Notes: generated by a model not told the origin, from the letters alone. Shown: positions 54,282 through 63,768, counted from the first letter of the stretch. The stretch: DNA of 64,000 nucleotides from Enterococcus mundtii (GCF_003957375.1 NZ_CP025473.1:831501-895500); one strand, 5' to 3'. Made by a program: numbers and translations.

Positions 54282-54947
54282 GTGAAACAGAATTTTGCAA
54301 TCGTAGGACTTGGACGTTTTGGTGGCAGTATCTGTCGTACGTTAGTCGAAGCTGGTCAAGAAGTTTTAGCCATTGATAGCAGTGAAGACCGAGTGAATGA
54401 ATATATGAATGTCGCAACACATGCAGTGGTTGCGAATGCACAAGATGAAATGACTTTACGATCTTTAGGAATCAGAAATTTTGATCATGTGATTGTAGCA
54501 ATTGGAGAAGATATCCAAGCAAGTATTTTAGTGACACTGATGGTCAAAGAAATGGGCGTTCCGAATATCTTAGCCAAAGCACAAAATGAGTATCATGCTC
54601 GTGTTCTTGAAAAGATCGGTGCAGATCGCGTTGTTCATCCTGAGAGAGATATGGGGATACGGATCGCACATAATCTTGTTTCTAAAAATATTTTGGATTA
54701 TTTAGAGCTGTCAGACAAATTCTCGCTCGCTGAGATTCGGGTATCAAATCCCAAGTTCTTTAATAAAACATTAGCAGAACTAAATTTCAGACAGCGATTT
54801 GATTTGACTGTGGTAGCCATCCGACGCTTCGATCGTTCTGTCGTAGTGTCACCAGCCGCAGACGAATATGTACGTGAAAATGATAATTTACTTGTTATCG
54901 GAGAAACGGAAGATGTAGATATACTTGATGATAAAATGAATCAATAA
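54282..54947 (+). CDS. ktrA: KtrA/TrkA-type potassium uptake regulatory subunit
   Basis: A 221-residue cytoplasmic RCK protein that gates a K+ channel (KtrB-type) in response to nucleotides. The N-terminal Rossmann fold has VGLGRFGGSICRTL, and AIDSSEDRVNEY follows at the second strand; the TrkA_C domain is at about 135-215. The GTG at 54282 is chosen for AAAAAGGAGGAG upstream; the open frame extends 15 codons further but through the SD. No KtrB gene lies beside it in this window. Confidence 0.93.
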   Translation: MKQNFAIVGLGRFGGSICRTLVEAGQEVLAIDSSEDRVNEYMNVATHAVVANAQDEMTLRSLGIRNFDHVIVAIGEDIQASILVTLMVKEMGVPNILAKAQNEYHARVLEKIGADRVVHPERDMGIRIAHNLVSKNILDYLELSDKFSLAEIRVSNPKFFNKTLAELNFRQRFDLTVVAIRRFDRSVVVSPAADEYVRENDNLLVIGETEDVDILDDKMNQ

Positions 54948-54962
54948 AAAGGGGCTCATCAC

Positions 54963-55265
54963 ATGCAATTAACAATAACGGACAAAGCAAAAGAATGGTT
55001 TCAAGCAGAGGTAGATTTACCTGAAAATTATGGTATCCGTTTTTTTGGGAAAGTATATGGCAAAACAGAAGTACATGAGGGATTTTCAATCGGTATGTCT
55101 GTGGAGTTACCGGAACGTCCGATGAAGCAAGAAACGATCGATGGTCTATTATTCTTTATTGATGAAGCCGATGATTGGTTCTTCAAAGGATATGATTTGA
55201 TTGTTGATTATGATCCACAATTAGAGGAACCAACGTATCGTTTCCGAGAAACAACAGATGTATAA
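54963..55265 (+). CDS. HesB/YneR-like iron-sulfur biosynthesis family protein
   Basis: A 100-residue protein of the HesB-like family found in Firmicutes (YneR type): LTITDKAKEWFQAEVDLPEN, YGIRFFGKVYGKTEVHEGFS, FFIDEADDWFFKGYDLIVDY. It lacks the conserved cysteines of true A-type Fe-S carriers, so a role in cluster assembly is doubtful despite the family name. It follows ktrA by 15 nt and probably shares its transcript. Confidence 0.85.
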   Translation: MQLTITDKAKEWFQAEVDLPENYGIRFFGKVYGKTEVHEGFSIGMSVELPERPMKQETIDGLLFFIDEADDWFFKGYDLIVDYDPQLEEPTYRFRETTDV

Positions 55266-55297
55266 GGTGAGAGATAGTCTTTGATTTTTAGGAAAAT

Positions 55298-55353
55298 AAG
55301 CCTGACGAACGAAAAGTAAGTTTTACTTACTTTCGGATTGTTAGGCTTTTTTT
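55298..55353 (+). terminator. Terminator after the ktrA unit
   Basis: AAGCCTGAC (55298-55306) plus AAAGTAAG pair with CTTACTTTC plus GTTAGGCTT (55340-55348), with small bulges, followed by a T-run. Confidence 0.82.
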
Positions 55354-55481
55354 AGACAGTCAAACGCTGATCCACTTTTACTGTGTTCATTATAGGAAAA
55401 AGTCATTCAAGGAATGAAGTGCAACATATTTCATTCTTTTAAGAAATTAAGCTAGACTGATAAGTAGAGAGGATGGGTGTG

Positions 55482-56429
55482 ATGACAAAAAAAATAATTT
55501 ATTCAGTACGTTCATTTCGTGAAGAATTTATTGAAAAGATCAAAGAAATAGCACCAGAATATTCATTTCAAACGGAAGTAGCATCCGACGAACTTTCTGA
55601 AATAGCGATCAGTATCGGTTGGAATGGTGATTATCAAGAGGATATATTCGCTTCTGACAGCTTAAAATGGGTCCAATCGATTTCTGCTGGAGTAGATAAT
55701 CTTCCATTAAACGAATTCGCTGACAAAGATATCTTACTTTCCAATGCGAGTGGTATCCATGTAGAATCAATCAGCGAGCATACCATGGGCATTATTTTAG
55801 GCTATTCTCGTGGATTGTTCCAAGCCCAACGAGCGCAGTTCCATAAAGAGTGGCTAGGATCAGATATCCATTATCAAGCATTGGCAGATCAAAAATTACT
55901 AATTATTGGAACTGGACATATTGGAAAAAAATTGGCACAACATGCAGCTGTATTTGGTTTAGAATGTATCGGCATCAATACATCTGGACATCCAGTAGAA
56001 GGATTCAAAGAGACTTATCCATTAGAGAAATTAAAAGAAATCTTACCGAAAGCAACAGTTGTGGTGAATATCTTACCTTTGACAGATCAGACAAAAGGGT
56101 TGTTTGACGCAAAAGTATTTGAAGCTTTTGATAAAGAAGCGCTATTCATCAATGTAGGACGTGGGCCTTCCGTAAAAACATCTGATTTAATAGCTGCGTT
56201 AGACGATGGAAAACTGGCTTTTGCGGCTTTAGATGTGTTTGAAGAAGAACCATTAGCAAAAGATAGTCCATTATGGGAAAGAGAAGATGTGTTGATCACC
56301 TCTCATATTGCAGGTCAGACACCACATTTTCAAATGAAGTTTATGGATATTTTTCTAACAAATTTAAAATCCTACGTAGACAAAGCAGAATTAGAAGTAA
56401 ATGAAATCGATTTGAATGAAGGCTATTAA
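55482..56429 (+). CDS. D-isomer-specific 2-hydroxyacid dehydrogenase
   Basis: A 315-residue NAD(P)-dependent dehydrogenase. The nucleotide loop is IIGTGHIGKKLAQHA, with catalytic Arg in FINVGRGPSV, Glu in VFEEEPLAKDSPLW and His in VLITSHIAGQTP. The substrate is unknown: it lacks clear features of D-lactate dehydrogenase, VanH or PdxB and looks like a phosphoglycerate-dehydrogenase-like member. The start at 55482 is spaced properly from GAGAGGAT; an ATG at 55473 abuts that site. Flanked by terminators, so monocistronic. Confidence 0.9.
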   Translation: MTKKIIYSVRSFREEFIEKIKEIAPEYSFQTEVASDELSEIAISIGWNGDYQEDIFASDSLKWVQSISAGVDNLPLNEFADKDILLSNASGIHVESISEHTMGIILGYSRGLFQAQRAQFHKEWLGSDIHYQALADQKLLIIGTGHIGKKLAQHAAVFGLECIGINTSGHPVEGFKETYPLEKLKEILPKATVVVNILPLTDQTKGLFDAKVFEAFDKEALFINVGRGPSVKTSDLIAALDDGKLAFAALDVFEEEPLAKDSPLWEREDVLITSHIAGQTPHFQMKFMDIFLTNLKSYVDKAELEVNEIDLNEGY

Positions 56430-56435
56430 ATGAAG

Positions 56436-56488
56436 AAGAATCTCTAGAAGAGGTGTGTAGTGACTACCTCTCCCAGAGATTCTTTTAT
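56436..56488. terminator. Terminator between dehydrogenase and DUF1189 genes
   Basis: AAGAATCTCT (56436-56445) with AGAGATTCTT (56475-56484), inner AGAGGT (56449-56454) with ACCTCT (56466-56471). TTTTATTTT follows on +, and the end overlaps the stop region of the - strand gene. Confidence 0.8.
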
Positions 56489-57291
56489 TTTGGTAATTGG
56501 ATTTTTGGCCAGCCTTTGACTGCTTGGGCAAAAATGAATATGCCTGCAAATGCAATAAACGCTGTTGTATCAAAAGTTGGTGCAAAGATCATCAGGATCG
56601 TTGCAATAACAGTGGGTAATGATATCGCATAGATCATTGTTTTTAGACAATCAAGAAAAGTTACTTTAGCTAAACGTAATCTTGCGTATACATAAGCTGC
56701 AAAATTTGCCATAAGTAAAGTGATGATCAGATTTAAAAAGCTAGGATAAATGGAGATCAAAAATACTAATGCTTTGATCCAAAAAGGGATCGTTGCTTCA
56801 CTTAATGTACTACGTAATTTTTCGCCAGTTAGATTTTTTAAGGCATTATTCGTATACTCAAATTCAAACTGATTATTGTTCAACAATGCCGAAGTTGTGC
56901 CAGTATTTGGTAAAGCTAGAACCAATTTATCCTTTAGCAGACCGACACTTAGGAAATTCCCTATCAAATCTGAAGAGATATCTTCAGGGGTACGTTTTCC
57001 TTCGGGGTCAAAGGTAAAGATGATCGAATCTGTTTGATAAATAAAGCCTTCATTTGTTGGTGAATCGATTTGTCCATCACGAATCTTAAAATCTGGAATT
57101 TCGGCTGCAATTTTTTGACCATCGGACTTGATTGTGTCCAGCACTTGAAAAATTTGGTAAGAAATAGGTAATGCCATTAGTACACTCAAACATAAAAGAT
57201 AGACTAATGATTTTCCAAATGATACGTTTTTAGCATTTTTAAGCTCGGTGAATCGAGCAAATGAGCTAATGATTAGTTGTTTTGTTGTCAT
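56485..57291 (-). CDS. DUF1189 family membrane protein
   Basis: A 268-residue protein with an N-terminal helix (about residues 30-48), an extracytoplasmic region of about 110 residues (QTDSIIFTFDPEGKRTPEDI and on), and a C-terminal group of about four helices. This matches DUF1189, whose function is unknown; members often lie near maltodextrin or envelope genes. AAGGAGTAATT precedes the ATG on the - strand. Divergent from the GtrA gene. Confidence 0.85.
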   Translation of the reverse strand: MTTKQLIISSFARFTELKNAKNVSFGKSLVYLLCLSVLMALPISYQIFQVLDTIKSDGQKIAAEIPDFKIRDGQIDSPTNEGFIYQTDSIIFTFDPEGKRTPEDISSDLIGNFLSVGLLKDKLVLALPNTGTTSALLNNNQFEFEYTNNALKNLTGEKLRSTLSEATIPFWIKALVFLISIYPSFLNLIITLLMANFAAYVYARLRLAKVTFLDCLKTMIYAISLPTVIATILMIFAPTFDTTAFIAFAGIFIFAQAVKGWPKIQLPK

Positions 57292-57479
57292 AATTACTCC
57301 TTCTGTAGAATTGTCATCACTAGCAATTCTAGCGGAGTATGCTATGAATTACAAGAGTTCTAAAACATTATCTCACGTTAGATAAAGTTATATTCTTATC
57401 GTTCATTGTTTCCTAGAGATGAAAATTATTAGCAGATAGAGTATGATAGGAAAGAATGATAAATAAGGTAGGTAGAAAA

Positions 57480-57953
57480 ATGAAGATTTATGTTCAATTT
57501 AAAAGCTATTTAGAAAGTAAAGGATATTGGGAAGTTTTCACCTATCTATTTTTTGGTGGATTAGCAACAATTGTCAACTTCGTCAGTTATGCAATCGCGC
57601 AACAAATCTTCCAGTTATCGATGCCAGTATCGAATACGATTTCTTGGATTTGTTCTGTTTTGTTTGCATTTGTCACCAATAAGGTATGGGTGTTTCGATC
57701 CAAATCTCCTAGTTATACGCATTTATTTATCGAATTTGGGAAATTTGTTTTTTACCGAATCGTTTCTTATGGACTAGACATGGGCGCCATGATCTTGATG
57801 ATCAATGGTTTGGAAATGAATGATTATGTCGCTAAAATCATTACACAGATCTTAGTTGTATTGGCAAATTATGTCTTTAGCAAATTATTTATTTTCAATA
57901 AGACAGAAATTATCGAAGAACCAGCAAAAACCAGTAAAAAATTGGAAGACTAG
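57480..57953 (+). CDS. GtrA-family membrane protein
   Basis: A 157-residue protein with four membrane helices of the GtrA family: [20 protein letters not shown] and [20 protein letters not shown] are diagnostic. GtrA proteins are thought to flip lipid-linked sugars for glycosylation of wall polymers. The start at 57480 has AAGGTAGG upstream. No partner GtrB gene is adjacent; a membrane glycosyltransferase elsewhere (for teichoic acid or Epa) may use it. Confidence 0.9.
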   Translation: MKIYVQFKSYLESKGYWEVFTYLFFGGLATIVNFVSYAIAQQIFQLSMPVSNTISWICSVLFAFVTNKVWVFRSKSPSYTHLFIEFGKFVFYRIVSYGLDMGAMILMINGLEMNDYVAKIITQILVVLANYVFSKLFIFNKTEIIEEPAKTSKKLED

Positions 57954-58033
57954 GCATAACAATTGAAGAATTCCCCTCACTTTGTTACTCTTTTAGTGTA
58001 AAGAGACCCAACAAATTTGAGGAGGAATTTTTT

Positions 58034-58636
58034 ATGACTTACACATTACCAGATCTACCTTATGCATTTGATGCATTAGAACCATATATCGACGAAGAAA
58101 CGATGCATTTGCATCATGACAAACATCACAATACTTATGTGACAAACTTAAATGCAGCAATCGAAAAATATCCTGAACTAGGTGAAAAAACAATCGAAGA
58201 ATTGCTTTCAGACATGGATGCTATTCCATCTGACATTAAAACTGCTGTACGTAATAATGGTGGTGGACATGCGAACCATTCATTCTTCTGGAAAATCATG
58301 GCACCAAATGCTGGTGGCGAGCCAACAGGAGCAATCAAAGACGCAATTAACGAAACATTCGGCGATTTTTCAACATTCAAAGAAGAATTCAAAAAAGCAG
58401 CGGCAGGACGTTTCGGTTCTGGCTGGGCGTGGTTAGTACTTGAAGATGGCAAACTTGCAATCACTTCTACTGCCAACCAAGACTCACCATTGATGGAAGG
58501 CAAGAAACCTGTTCTAGGTTTAGATGTTTGGGAACATGCTTACTACTTGAAATACAAAAATGTACGTCCTGATTACATTGAAGCTTTCTGGAATGTTGTG
58601 AATTGGGATGAAGTGAACAAGCATTTCGCAGACTAA
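58034..58636 (+). CDS. sodA: Manganese superoxide dismutase
   Basis: A 200-residue Fe/Mn superoxide dismutase converting superoxide to peroxide and oxygen. Metal ligands lie in [23 protein letters not shown] and [12 protein letters not shown]. The Gly-Gln signature region (ANQDSPLM) places the Gln typical of Mn enzymes. SD GAGGAGGAA. It is monocistronic. This gene is a standard species marker in enterococci and could settle the species. Confidence 0.97.
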   Translation: MTYTLPDLPYAFDALEPYIDEETMHLHHDKHHNTYVTNLNAAIEKYPELGEKTIEELLSDMDAIPSDIKTAVRNNGGGHANHSFFWKIMAPNAGGEPTGAIKDAINETFGDFSTFKEEFKKAAAGRFGSGWAWLVLEDGKLAITSTANQDSPLMEGKKPVLGLDVWEHAYYLKYKNVRPDYIEAFWNVVNWDEVNKHFAD

Positions 58637-58687
58637 AATAGCGTTCTTCCATTTACTATAGAATTTAGAAAATTAACGGGGCAATGC

Positions 58688-58740
58688 TTGCGAGCGTTTT
58701 CTAAATTCGGTATAATGTTTTTGCAAGGGTTACTTGCAAG
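58688..58740 (+). promoter_or_regulatory. Promoter and leader hairpin of the cold-shock gene
   Basis: TTGCGA (58688-58693) and TATAAT (58711-58716) are 17 nt apart. The short leader begins with TTGCAAG (58721-58727) and CTTGCAA (58733-58739), a 7-bp hairpin right at the expected transcript 5' end. The leader is much shorter than the long thermosensitive leaders of cspA-type mRNAs. Confidence 0.65.
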
Positions 58741-58764
58741 AACTTTTTTGGAGGCTATATATTT

Positions 58765-58965
58765 ATGGAACACGGAACAGTAAAATGGTTCAACAATGAA
58801 AAAGGATTTGGGTTTATTACAGTAGACGGCGGAGACGATGTATTTGTACATTTCTCAGCAATCCAAGGCGATGGCTTCAAAAGCTTAGAAGAAGGCCAAG
58901 AAGTAGAATTCTCTATCGTTGAAGGTGCGCGTGGTCCTCAAGCTGCTGAAGTATCTAAATTATAA
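58765..58965 (+). CDS. Cold-shock family RNA-binding protein
   Basis: A 66-residue single cold-shock domain. RNP1 is KGFGFITV and RNP2 is VFVHFSAI, preceded by the invariant [12 protein letters not shown]. It acts as an RNA chaperone. A strong promoter and terminator bracket it; SD TTGGAGGC. Confidence 0.97.
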   Translation: MEHGTVKWFNNEKGFGFITVDGGDDVFVHFSAIQGDGFKSLEEGQEVEFSIVEGARGPQAAEVSKL

Positions 58966-58979
58966 GATCATGTTGACGA

Positions 58980-59013
58980 AAAAAGAAGATACGGCTTGTC
59001 GTATCTTCTTTTT
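58980..59013 (+). terminator. Terminator of the cold-shock gene
   Basis: AAAAAGAAGATACG (58980-58993) and CGTATCTTCTTTTT (59000-59013) form a perfect 14-bp stem with a 6-nt loop. Confidence 0.88.
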
Positions 59014-59062
59014 GTTTCTTTATTTTTCTTTCTGGAAAAAATGGTGTTATAAGAAAAATGAG

Positions 59063-59398
59063 TTAATTTTGATTATTGCCATACATAATTTCTTTGATTT
59101 TTTGGACTAAGTGCTTATTATCTGAAGTAGAAAAATCATTGTAGGTAGTAATATAAGGAATTTCATTTTCATAGCTGATTATTTTGGTGGGGGCCTCAGC
59201 TGTACGAATAATCAAGTCAGGATTCAGCAATAATTCATTTGTGAAAAGGACATTCAAATAAAAACGTAAATGGTTTTGTAAAATTTTTACATATAATAAT
59301 TCGATAGTTAAAGGATAATCACTTTCTAATTTCACTTTGATCTCTTTATCAAAAAATATCGGTGGGGCAATGACTAAAAATACTTCGATCTCTCGCAT
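59063..59398 (-). pseudogene. Possible remnant of a larger regulator (C-terminal fragment)
   Basis: A 111-codon open frame. The order of a helical part (YVKILQNHLRFYLNVLFTNE), a strand-rich part ending PDLIIRTAEAP, and a charged tail (NDFSTSDNKHLVQKIKEIMY) resembles the C-terminal EIIB-like end of Mga/PRD-type regulators. There is no good ribosome binding site before the ATG and no N-terminal domain upstream, so it looks like a truncated leftover. A small intact protein cannot be excluded. Confidence 0.4.
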
Positions 59399-59473
59399 AT
59401 GGAGAGCTATTAGGTTGTTTTAATAATATTTACTTGAACAATCACTTATAATAAATTAAAAAAATGGAGAGAA

Positions 59474-59514
59474 CGGAGAAGTTGTTTCATTTCCGGATTT
59501 CTCCGCTTTTTTTT
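59474..59514 (+). terminator. Orphan terminator without an upstream + strand gene
   Basis: CGGAGAA (59474-59480) pairs with TTCTCCG (59499-59505), followed by an 8-T run. The nearest + strand gene upstream already has its own terminator. TATAAT at 59447-59452, without a -35 box, is the only promoter hint. It may end a very short RNA or be a relic. Confidence 0.6.
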
Positions 59515-59649
59515 GCTGGAAATGCATAATAGGAAGGCATAAACAAAGCTAAAAAAACTAGTTTTTTTTATGTATTGAACAAAAATCATAAAAATCCAAT
59601 AAAACGTATAAAAAGAATTGCTTTCTTTCTTTTCTGTTTATGCGCCCTA

Positions 59650-59658
59650 TGGTATGAT
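59650..59658 (+). promoter_or_regulatory. Possible extended -10 promoter of the LCP gene
   Basis: TGG plus TATGAT (hexamer 59653-59658), about 145 nt upstream of the start codon; no -35 at the right distance. Confidence 0.35.
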
Positions 59659-59801
59659 AATTAAGAATTTTACAAAAAAATACATATAAATCACGAAGAA
59701 AAACACTATTTTTTAAAGTTTTATTAGAATTAAGTAGTTGGATTGCTGAATGATTAGGTGTATGAGAGAATAATCAAGAATATGTATGATAGAGGTGTAG
59801 T

Positions 59802-61016
59802 ATGAAGCGGTGGCAAAAAGTGATATTGACTTTATTGGGAATAATCGTACTTCTCATCGGCGGAGTTTCAGCTTATGGAATCAAGTTTATGGGAGAGGCG
59901 AGCCAAACAGTCAATCGGATTTCAAAACAATCTGATCGTGTATCAGCAAAACGTGACGATCAAGTAAGTATTGATGATCAAGAACCCTTTTCAGTTTTAT
60001 TATTAGGATTAGATACAGGAGGCCTTGGGCGAACAGAACAAGGAAGATCCGATACGATGATGGTCGTGACCGTCAATCCACAACAAAAGAAATCAACGAT
60101 CATTAGCTTGGATCGAGATATCTATACGAATATCGTCGGGTATGGGACGGTCGATAAGTTGAACCATGCCTATGCATTTGGTGGTGTAGAGATGGCAATG
60201 GATTCGATTGAACAATTACTTGATATCCCTATTGACCACTATGTCACAATCAATTTGGATGGTATGAAGGACTTGATCGATGCAGTAGGTGGGATCGAGA
60301 TCGACAATAAAATCGACTTTACTCTAGATGGCGTCCATGTTCCAGAAGGAAAACAAACAGTTGATGGTGAAACAGGGTTAGCATATGCAAGAATGCGTCA
60401 TGAAGATCCTGAAGGTGATATCGGCCGACAAGCACGTCAACGAGAAGTTGTGACGAAAATTGTCAATAAAGTAGTCAGTCTTGATGGCGTTAGCAATTAT
60501 CGAAAACTTTTAGATGCGGCAGGTAACAATGTGACAACTGATTTGGATTGGGATGACATGCTAGATATCGCAACGAATTATACCTCTGCTTTCCAAACAA
60601 TCAAGCAAGATCAGCTAAAAGGAAAAGACACGATGATCAATGATGTGTACTACCAAATACTAGGTCAAAATGACTTATTATCGATCCAAAATCAATTGAA
60701 AAAACAATTAGAGATCAAGCCAAGTGATACGTTGCCTAACTTAAAAAATGATAATGCCTATATGATGTTTTATGATGACTCAGAAAATGGTGAAGGTGAT
60801 ACCGCTGCTAATACCACAACCGGTGAGACATCTGAGTATTCACAGGATACGTACAATCAATATGGCACCGATGGGTATGGTCAGCAGTCGGTCTATTCAG
60901 AAGACACCTCTCAATACTACGACCCAAATCAGTATAACCAGCAACAATATTATGACCCATATGGCGGTCAACAAAATGATCAAAGCACAGAGACTTGGAC
61001 AGGCAATGGCTATTAA
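59802..61016 (+). CDS. LytR-CpsA-Psr (LCP) family wall-polymer ligase with Gln/Tyr-rich tail
   Basis: A 404-residue protein with one N-terminal helix (about residues 6-27) and an extracellular LCP domain (about 60-300). LCP enzymes transfer lipid-linked teichoic acids or polysaccharides to peptidoglycan. Conserved parts: FSVLLLGLDTGGLGRTEQGR, SDTMMVVTVNPQQKKS, IISLDRDIYTNI, KLNHAYAFGG and YARMRHEDPEGDIGRQARQR with the catalytic Arg residues. The last ~65 residues are Gln/Tyr/Asn/Asp-rich (SQYYDPNQYNQQQYYDPYGG). In E. hirae this family includes Psr. It is a candidate to anchor the Epa polymer. Its SD (AGAGGTG) is modest. Confidence 0.92.
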   Translation: MKRWQKVILTLLGIIVLLIGGVSAYGIKFMGEASQTVNRISKQSDRVSAKRDDQVSIDDQEPFSVLLLGLDTGGLGRTEQGRSDTMMVVTVNPQQKKSTIISLDRDIYTNIVGYGTVDKLNHAYAFGGVEMAMDSIEQLLDIPIDHYVTINLDGMKDLIDAVGGIEIDNKIDFTLDGVHVPEGKQTVDGETGLAYARMRHEDPEGDIGRQARQREVVTKIVNKVVSLDGVSNYRKLLDAAGNNVTTDLDWDDMLDIATNYTSAFQTIKQDQLKGKDTMINDVYYQILGQNDLLSIQNQLKKQLEIKPSDTLPNLKNDNAYMMFYDDSENGEGDTAANTTTGETSEYSQDTYNQYGTDGYGQQSVYSEDTSQYYDPNQYNQQQYYDPYGGQQNDQSTETWTGNGY

Positions 61017-61419
61017 TAACAAAGATTTGTTCATCTGATTCAAACAAAAAATAAAATGAGTAGGTATCGAAATTTAAGGATACATCCTTAAGTTTCGATA
61101 TTTTTTGTTTTATTTTTTAAATCATGTTATTTTTTATGTTTTTAGTTTTTTTATAACGGGAAAAATTAAAATGATCGATAGATTTAATTTGATTACAGAA
61201 ATGTCTTTAAAATGTTTATTTAAAATATTTTTTTACATTTATTTAATAAAAACCGAGTATTTATATATATATTTTTTTTTTTATACTCAAAATAAAAAAA
61301 ATTATTATTATTTAAATATGTTATATTTTTAGTTTTTATTTGTTATGATATCGTTGTGTAAGAGGGAAATACATAGCACGAGATAAAATTGTTGATAGGG
61401 GATAAACAGATTAATAAAA
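61017..61419. other. Extremely AT-rich spacer between LCP gene and chitinase pseudogene
   Basis: After the LCP terminator, about 61110-61330 is nearly pure A/T. An open frame at 61105-61332 encodes a Phe/Tyr/Ile-rich peptide that only reflects composition and has no SD. No gene is supported. Confidence 0.55.
61065..61107 (+). terminator. Terminator of the LCP gene
   Basis: TATCGAAATTTAAGGAT (61065-61081) pairs with ATCCTTAAGTTTCGATA (61084-61100) with one wobble, followed by TTTTTTG. Confidence 0.88.
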
Positions 61420-63175
61420 AAATGTTCGTCTAAAGAAATTATTGGCTGACGCTGCATTATGCAGTTTGCTAGTCGCACCATTGTTTTTGAATGAACAACA
61501 AAGTGCTGCAACAGAACAAGCAATCAAAACAACACCTGATTTTGGTGTAGGTTAAGGTGTTGAATGGCCAGAACAAGTCGTTACACCATTTGTTGATATG
61601 ACGGCTTATACGTCAGATACAGAGTTATTGAATAATGGCGCGTTGAATCTAGCAGCAATCGCAAAGGAAATTGGGTGAAAATTCTTTAATTTAGGATTCA
61701 TGCAAGCTAAAGGAATCAAAGATGGTAAGATCGATTGGGCGTGGGGCAGATTTGCCGGATTGCGTGAGAATGACAGTGATCAATGGCAATATGAAGGTAT
61801 CAAAAAAAACGATCCGTGAATTAAGAACGGTTGGTGTAGATGCTGCTGTTTCATTTGGTGAACTGAACACAGGTGCTTTCTGGCAAGTCAGCCATGATGA
61901 AGATATGCTTTATGATGCTTATATGAAAGTTGTTTAAGGATATGGCTTTGCTCGTGTAGATTTTGATGTGGAAGTAGGGGCGATGGGCTATACAGAAAAC
62001 TTACTCAATGCGAAAGCAGTCAAACGACTACAAGATACTATAGGAGTGCAAGTAACGTTGACATTGCCTGTTATGCCAACTGGTTTGATTTCAACTGGAC
62101 TATCCGTATTGCAAGCTTATTTAGAAGCAGGTGTCGATTTGACCAATGTCAATATTATGACGATGTGTTATGGTCCAAGTGTCACTGATCATGCACAAGG
62201 ATCATTAGATGCGGTCGACCATACTATGTGGTCCAATTGAAGAATCATTATCGCCAAAATGCTGGTATCACTTTGACTGATGAAGAAGCGTATACAAAAT
62301 TAGGTACAACTCTTTCGATTGGTTTTGAGAATGAAAAACATCATACTTCACGACAGAAATGTTCAATCAAGTTGTCGAACATGCAAGAGAACGTAAAATT
62401 GGAATGGTTTCTTATTGGTCGATGAACCGCGATGCAAAAACAGATGGTGGACAAGGGCAAGTAAAGAACCAATTTGAATTCTTAAAAGTGAGTGAAACAG
62501 TTGCTGAAGGTAATGAGGGCGGTGGAAGTGAAACTCCGGAAGATAAAGAAAAACCATCTGTTCCGACAAATCTTTCTGTTTGGAACATTAAAAAATAGCG
62601 CGCATGTCAACTGGATGGCGACGACTGACAATGAAGGTGTGGCAAAATATAACTTGAGATTAGTAGGGAATGGACAAACGATCAATGTTACGACTACTTC
62701 TCTTTCATACGCGTACACAAACTTAAAAGATGATATAAAATATACGGTAGAAATCAATGCTGAAGATCGTTCTGGAAATATTTCGGATACGGCAAAAGTT
62801 GCATTCACAATTTTAGCGAATGTAGTAGATCCAGGGGAGCCGGGAGAACCAGGCGAACCAGGAGAGATTCCTGCATAGGAAGCGACAAAAGTTTACGTAA
62901 GTGTTGATGTTGTTTCTTACAAAGGAGCATTATACCGTGCCAAATATTGGGCACAAAACAGTATTCCAAGTGAGTTAGGTTTGTATGGTCCTTGGGAATT
63001 GATTTCAGGAATGCCAGAAGGTGACCATGAGATCGCCGCGTGGGAAGCGAATAAAGTTTATGTACAAGGAAATCGAGTGACGTATAATGGGATCGTTTAT
63101 GAAGCGTAAGATTGGACACATAACAACGAGCCAAGCGAATCTAGTTTGTACGGTCCTTGGAAACAGATTGGATAA
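61420..63175 (+). pseudogene. Decayed secreted chitinase (GH18 with FN3 and two chitin-binding modules)
   Basis: Read across frames this is a complete exported chitinase: signal peptide (LKKLLADAALCSLLVAPLFL), GH18 barrel (FVDMTAYTSDTELLNNGALN, FFNLGFMQAKGIKDGKIDWA), catalytic DxxDxDxE-type motif kept as ARVDFDVE, a late barrel strand IGMVSYWSMNRDA, an FN3 domain, a Pro-Gly-Glu linker, and two CBM5/12 modules (AxxVYV...YNGxxYxA..W). It is disabled by in-frame stops at 61553, 61676, 61935, 62876 and 63107, and by frameshifts near the start codon, at the A8 run 61802-61809, near 62220-62230, near 62340, and at the T-run 62579-62581. The stop at 62876 (TAG) sits where the second module has Trp (TGG). 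Confidence 0.9.
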
Positions 63176-63200
63176 AACATTCGAATAATAGGATCGTATA

Positions 63201-63234
63201 AAAAAGCTACGTGGGCATTCACGTAGCTTTTTTT
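63201..63234. terminator. Bidirectional terminator between chitinase pseudogene and tspO
   Basis: AAAAAGCTACGTG (63201-63213) with CACGTAGCTTTTT (63220-63232) around GGCATT; T-runs on both strands. Confidence 0.88.
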
Positions 63235-63285
63235 CATTGTTGTGTGATTCATTCTAGTAAGTTGTTATTAGTTAAAACCTATCGA

Positions 63286-63768
63286 TTAATTCAAAATAAA
63301 AATCGCGTAATTCAAGATAGATGCAAAAAATACCCATAAATAGTAAGGAATCGTCAACCACATGGCTGTACGATTGTGCAGCCATAAATGATAGACCAAA
63401 GCTGTTAAGAAAATCATTAATAAAGTGATATCGATTGCTGAAATCAACGTATTTCCAAGGTTGAAGAATAAAGCTGACCATAAAAGGTTGAAGATAAATT
63501 GAATAGTAAAGAGCCATAGTAGTTTAGAGCGGTGTTTTTGATTTTGTGTATTTAGAATAAAGTACAAAGAAATACCTATTAAAATATAGAGGACCGTCCA
63601 CATAGGGCCAAAAATCCAACTAGGTGGTGCAAAAGCTGGGAGTTGTAACGAGTAATAATATTTTCCTGGATTGCCGCTAAGAATGCCAGATAAAAATCCC
63701 AAAGCAACGATTCCGATCATGCAAACCCACAAACGATAATCTTTTAATCGATTGATAGTGTATACCAT
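63286..63768 (-). CDS. tspO: TspO/MBR family tryptophan-rich sensory protein
   Basis: A 160-residue membrane protein with five helices. FAPPSWIFGPMWTVLYILIG is the family hallmark, and LLWSALFFNLGN and LVYHLWLHNRTAMWLTIPYY follow as expected. TspO proteins bind porphyrins and other hydrophobic ligands; the role in enterococci is unclear. AAAGGAG precedes the ATG on the - strand. Monocistronic. Confidence 0.93.
   Translation of the reverse strand: MVYTINRLKDYRLWVCMIGIVALGFLSGILSGNPGKYYYSLQLPAFAPPSWIFGPMWTVLYILIGISLYFILNTQNQKHRSKLLWLFTIQFIFNLLWSALFFNLGNTLISAIDITLLMIFLTALVYHLWLHNRTAMWLTIPYYLWVFFASILNYAIFILN

Larger units (their letters stand above)
59399..59801. other. AT-rich intergenic region before the LCP gene
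   Basis: A 403-nt gap. It contains an isolated + strand terminator (59474-59514) and an extended -10 element (59650-59658), and is otherwise A/T-rich with no open frame or repeat that I can support. Confidence 0.5.

Noticed and set aside
61105-61332. 75-codon Phe/Tyr/Ile-rich open frame
   Set aside because: It reflects the extreme A/T content, has no SD and begins in the terminator of the LCP gene.
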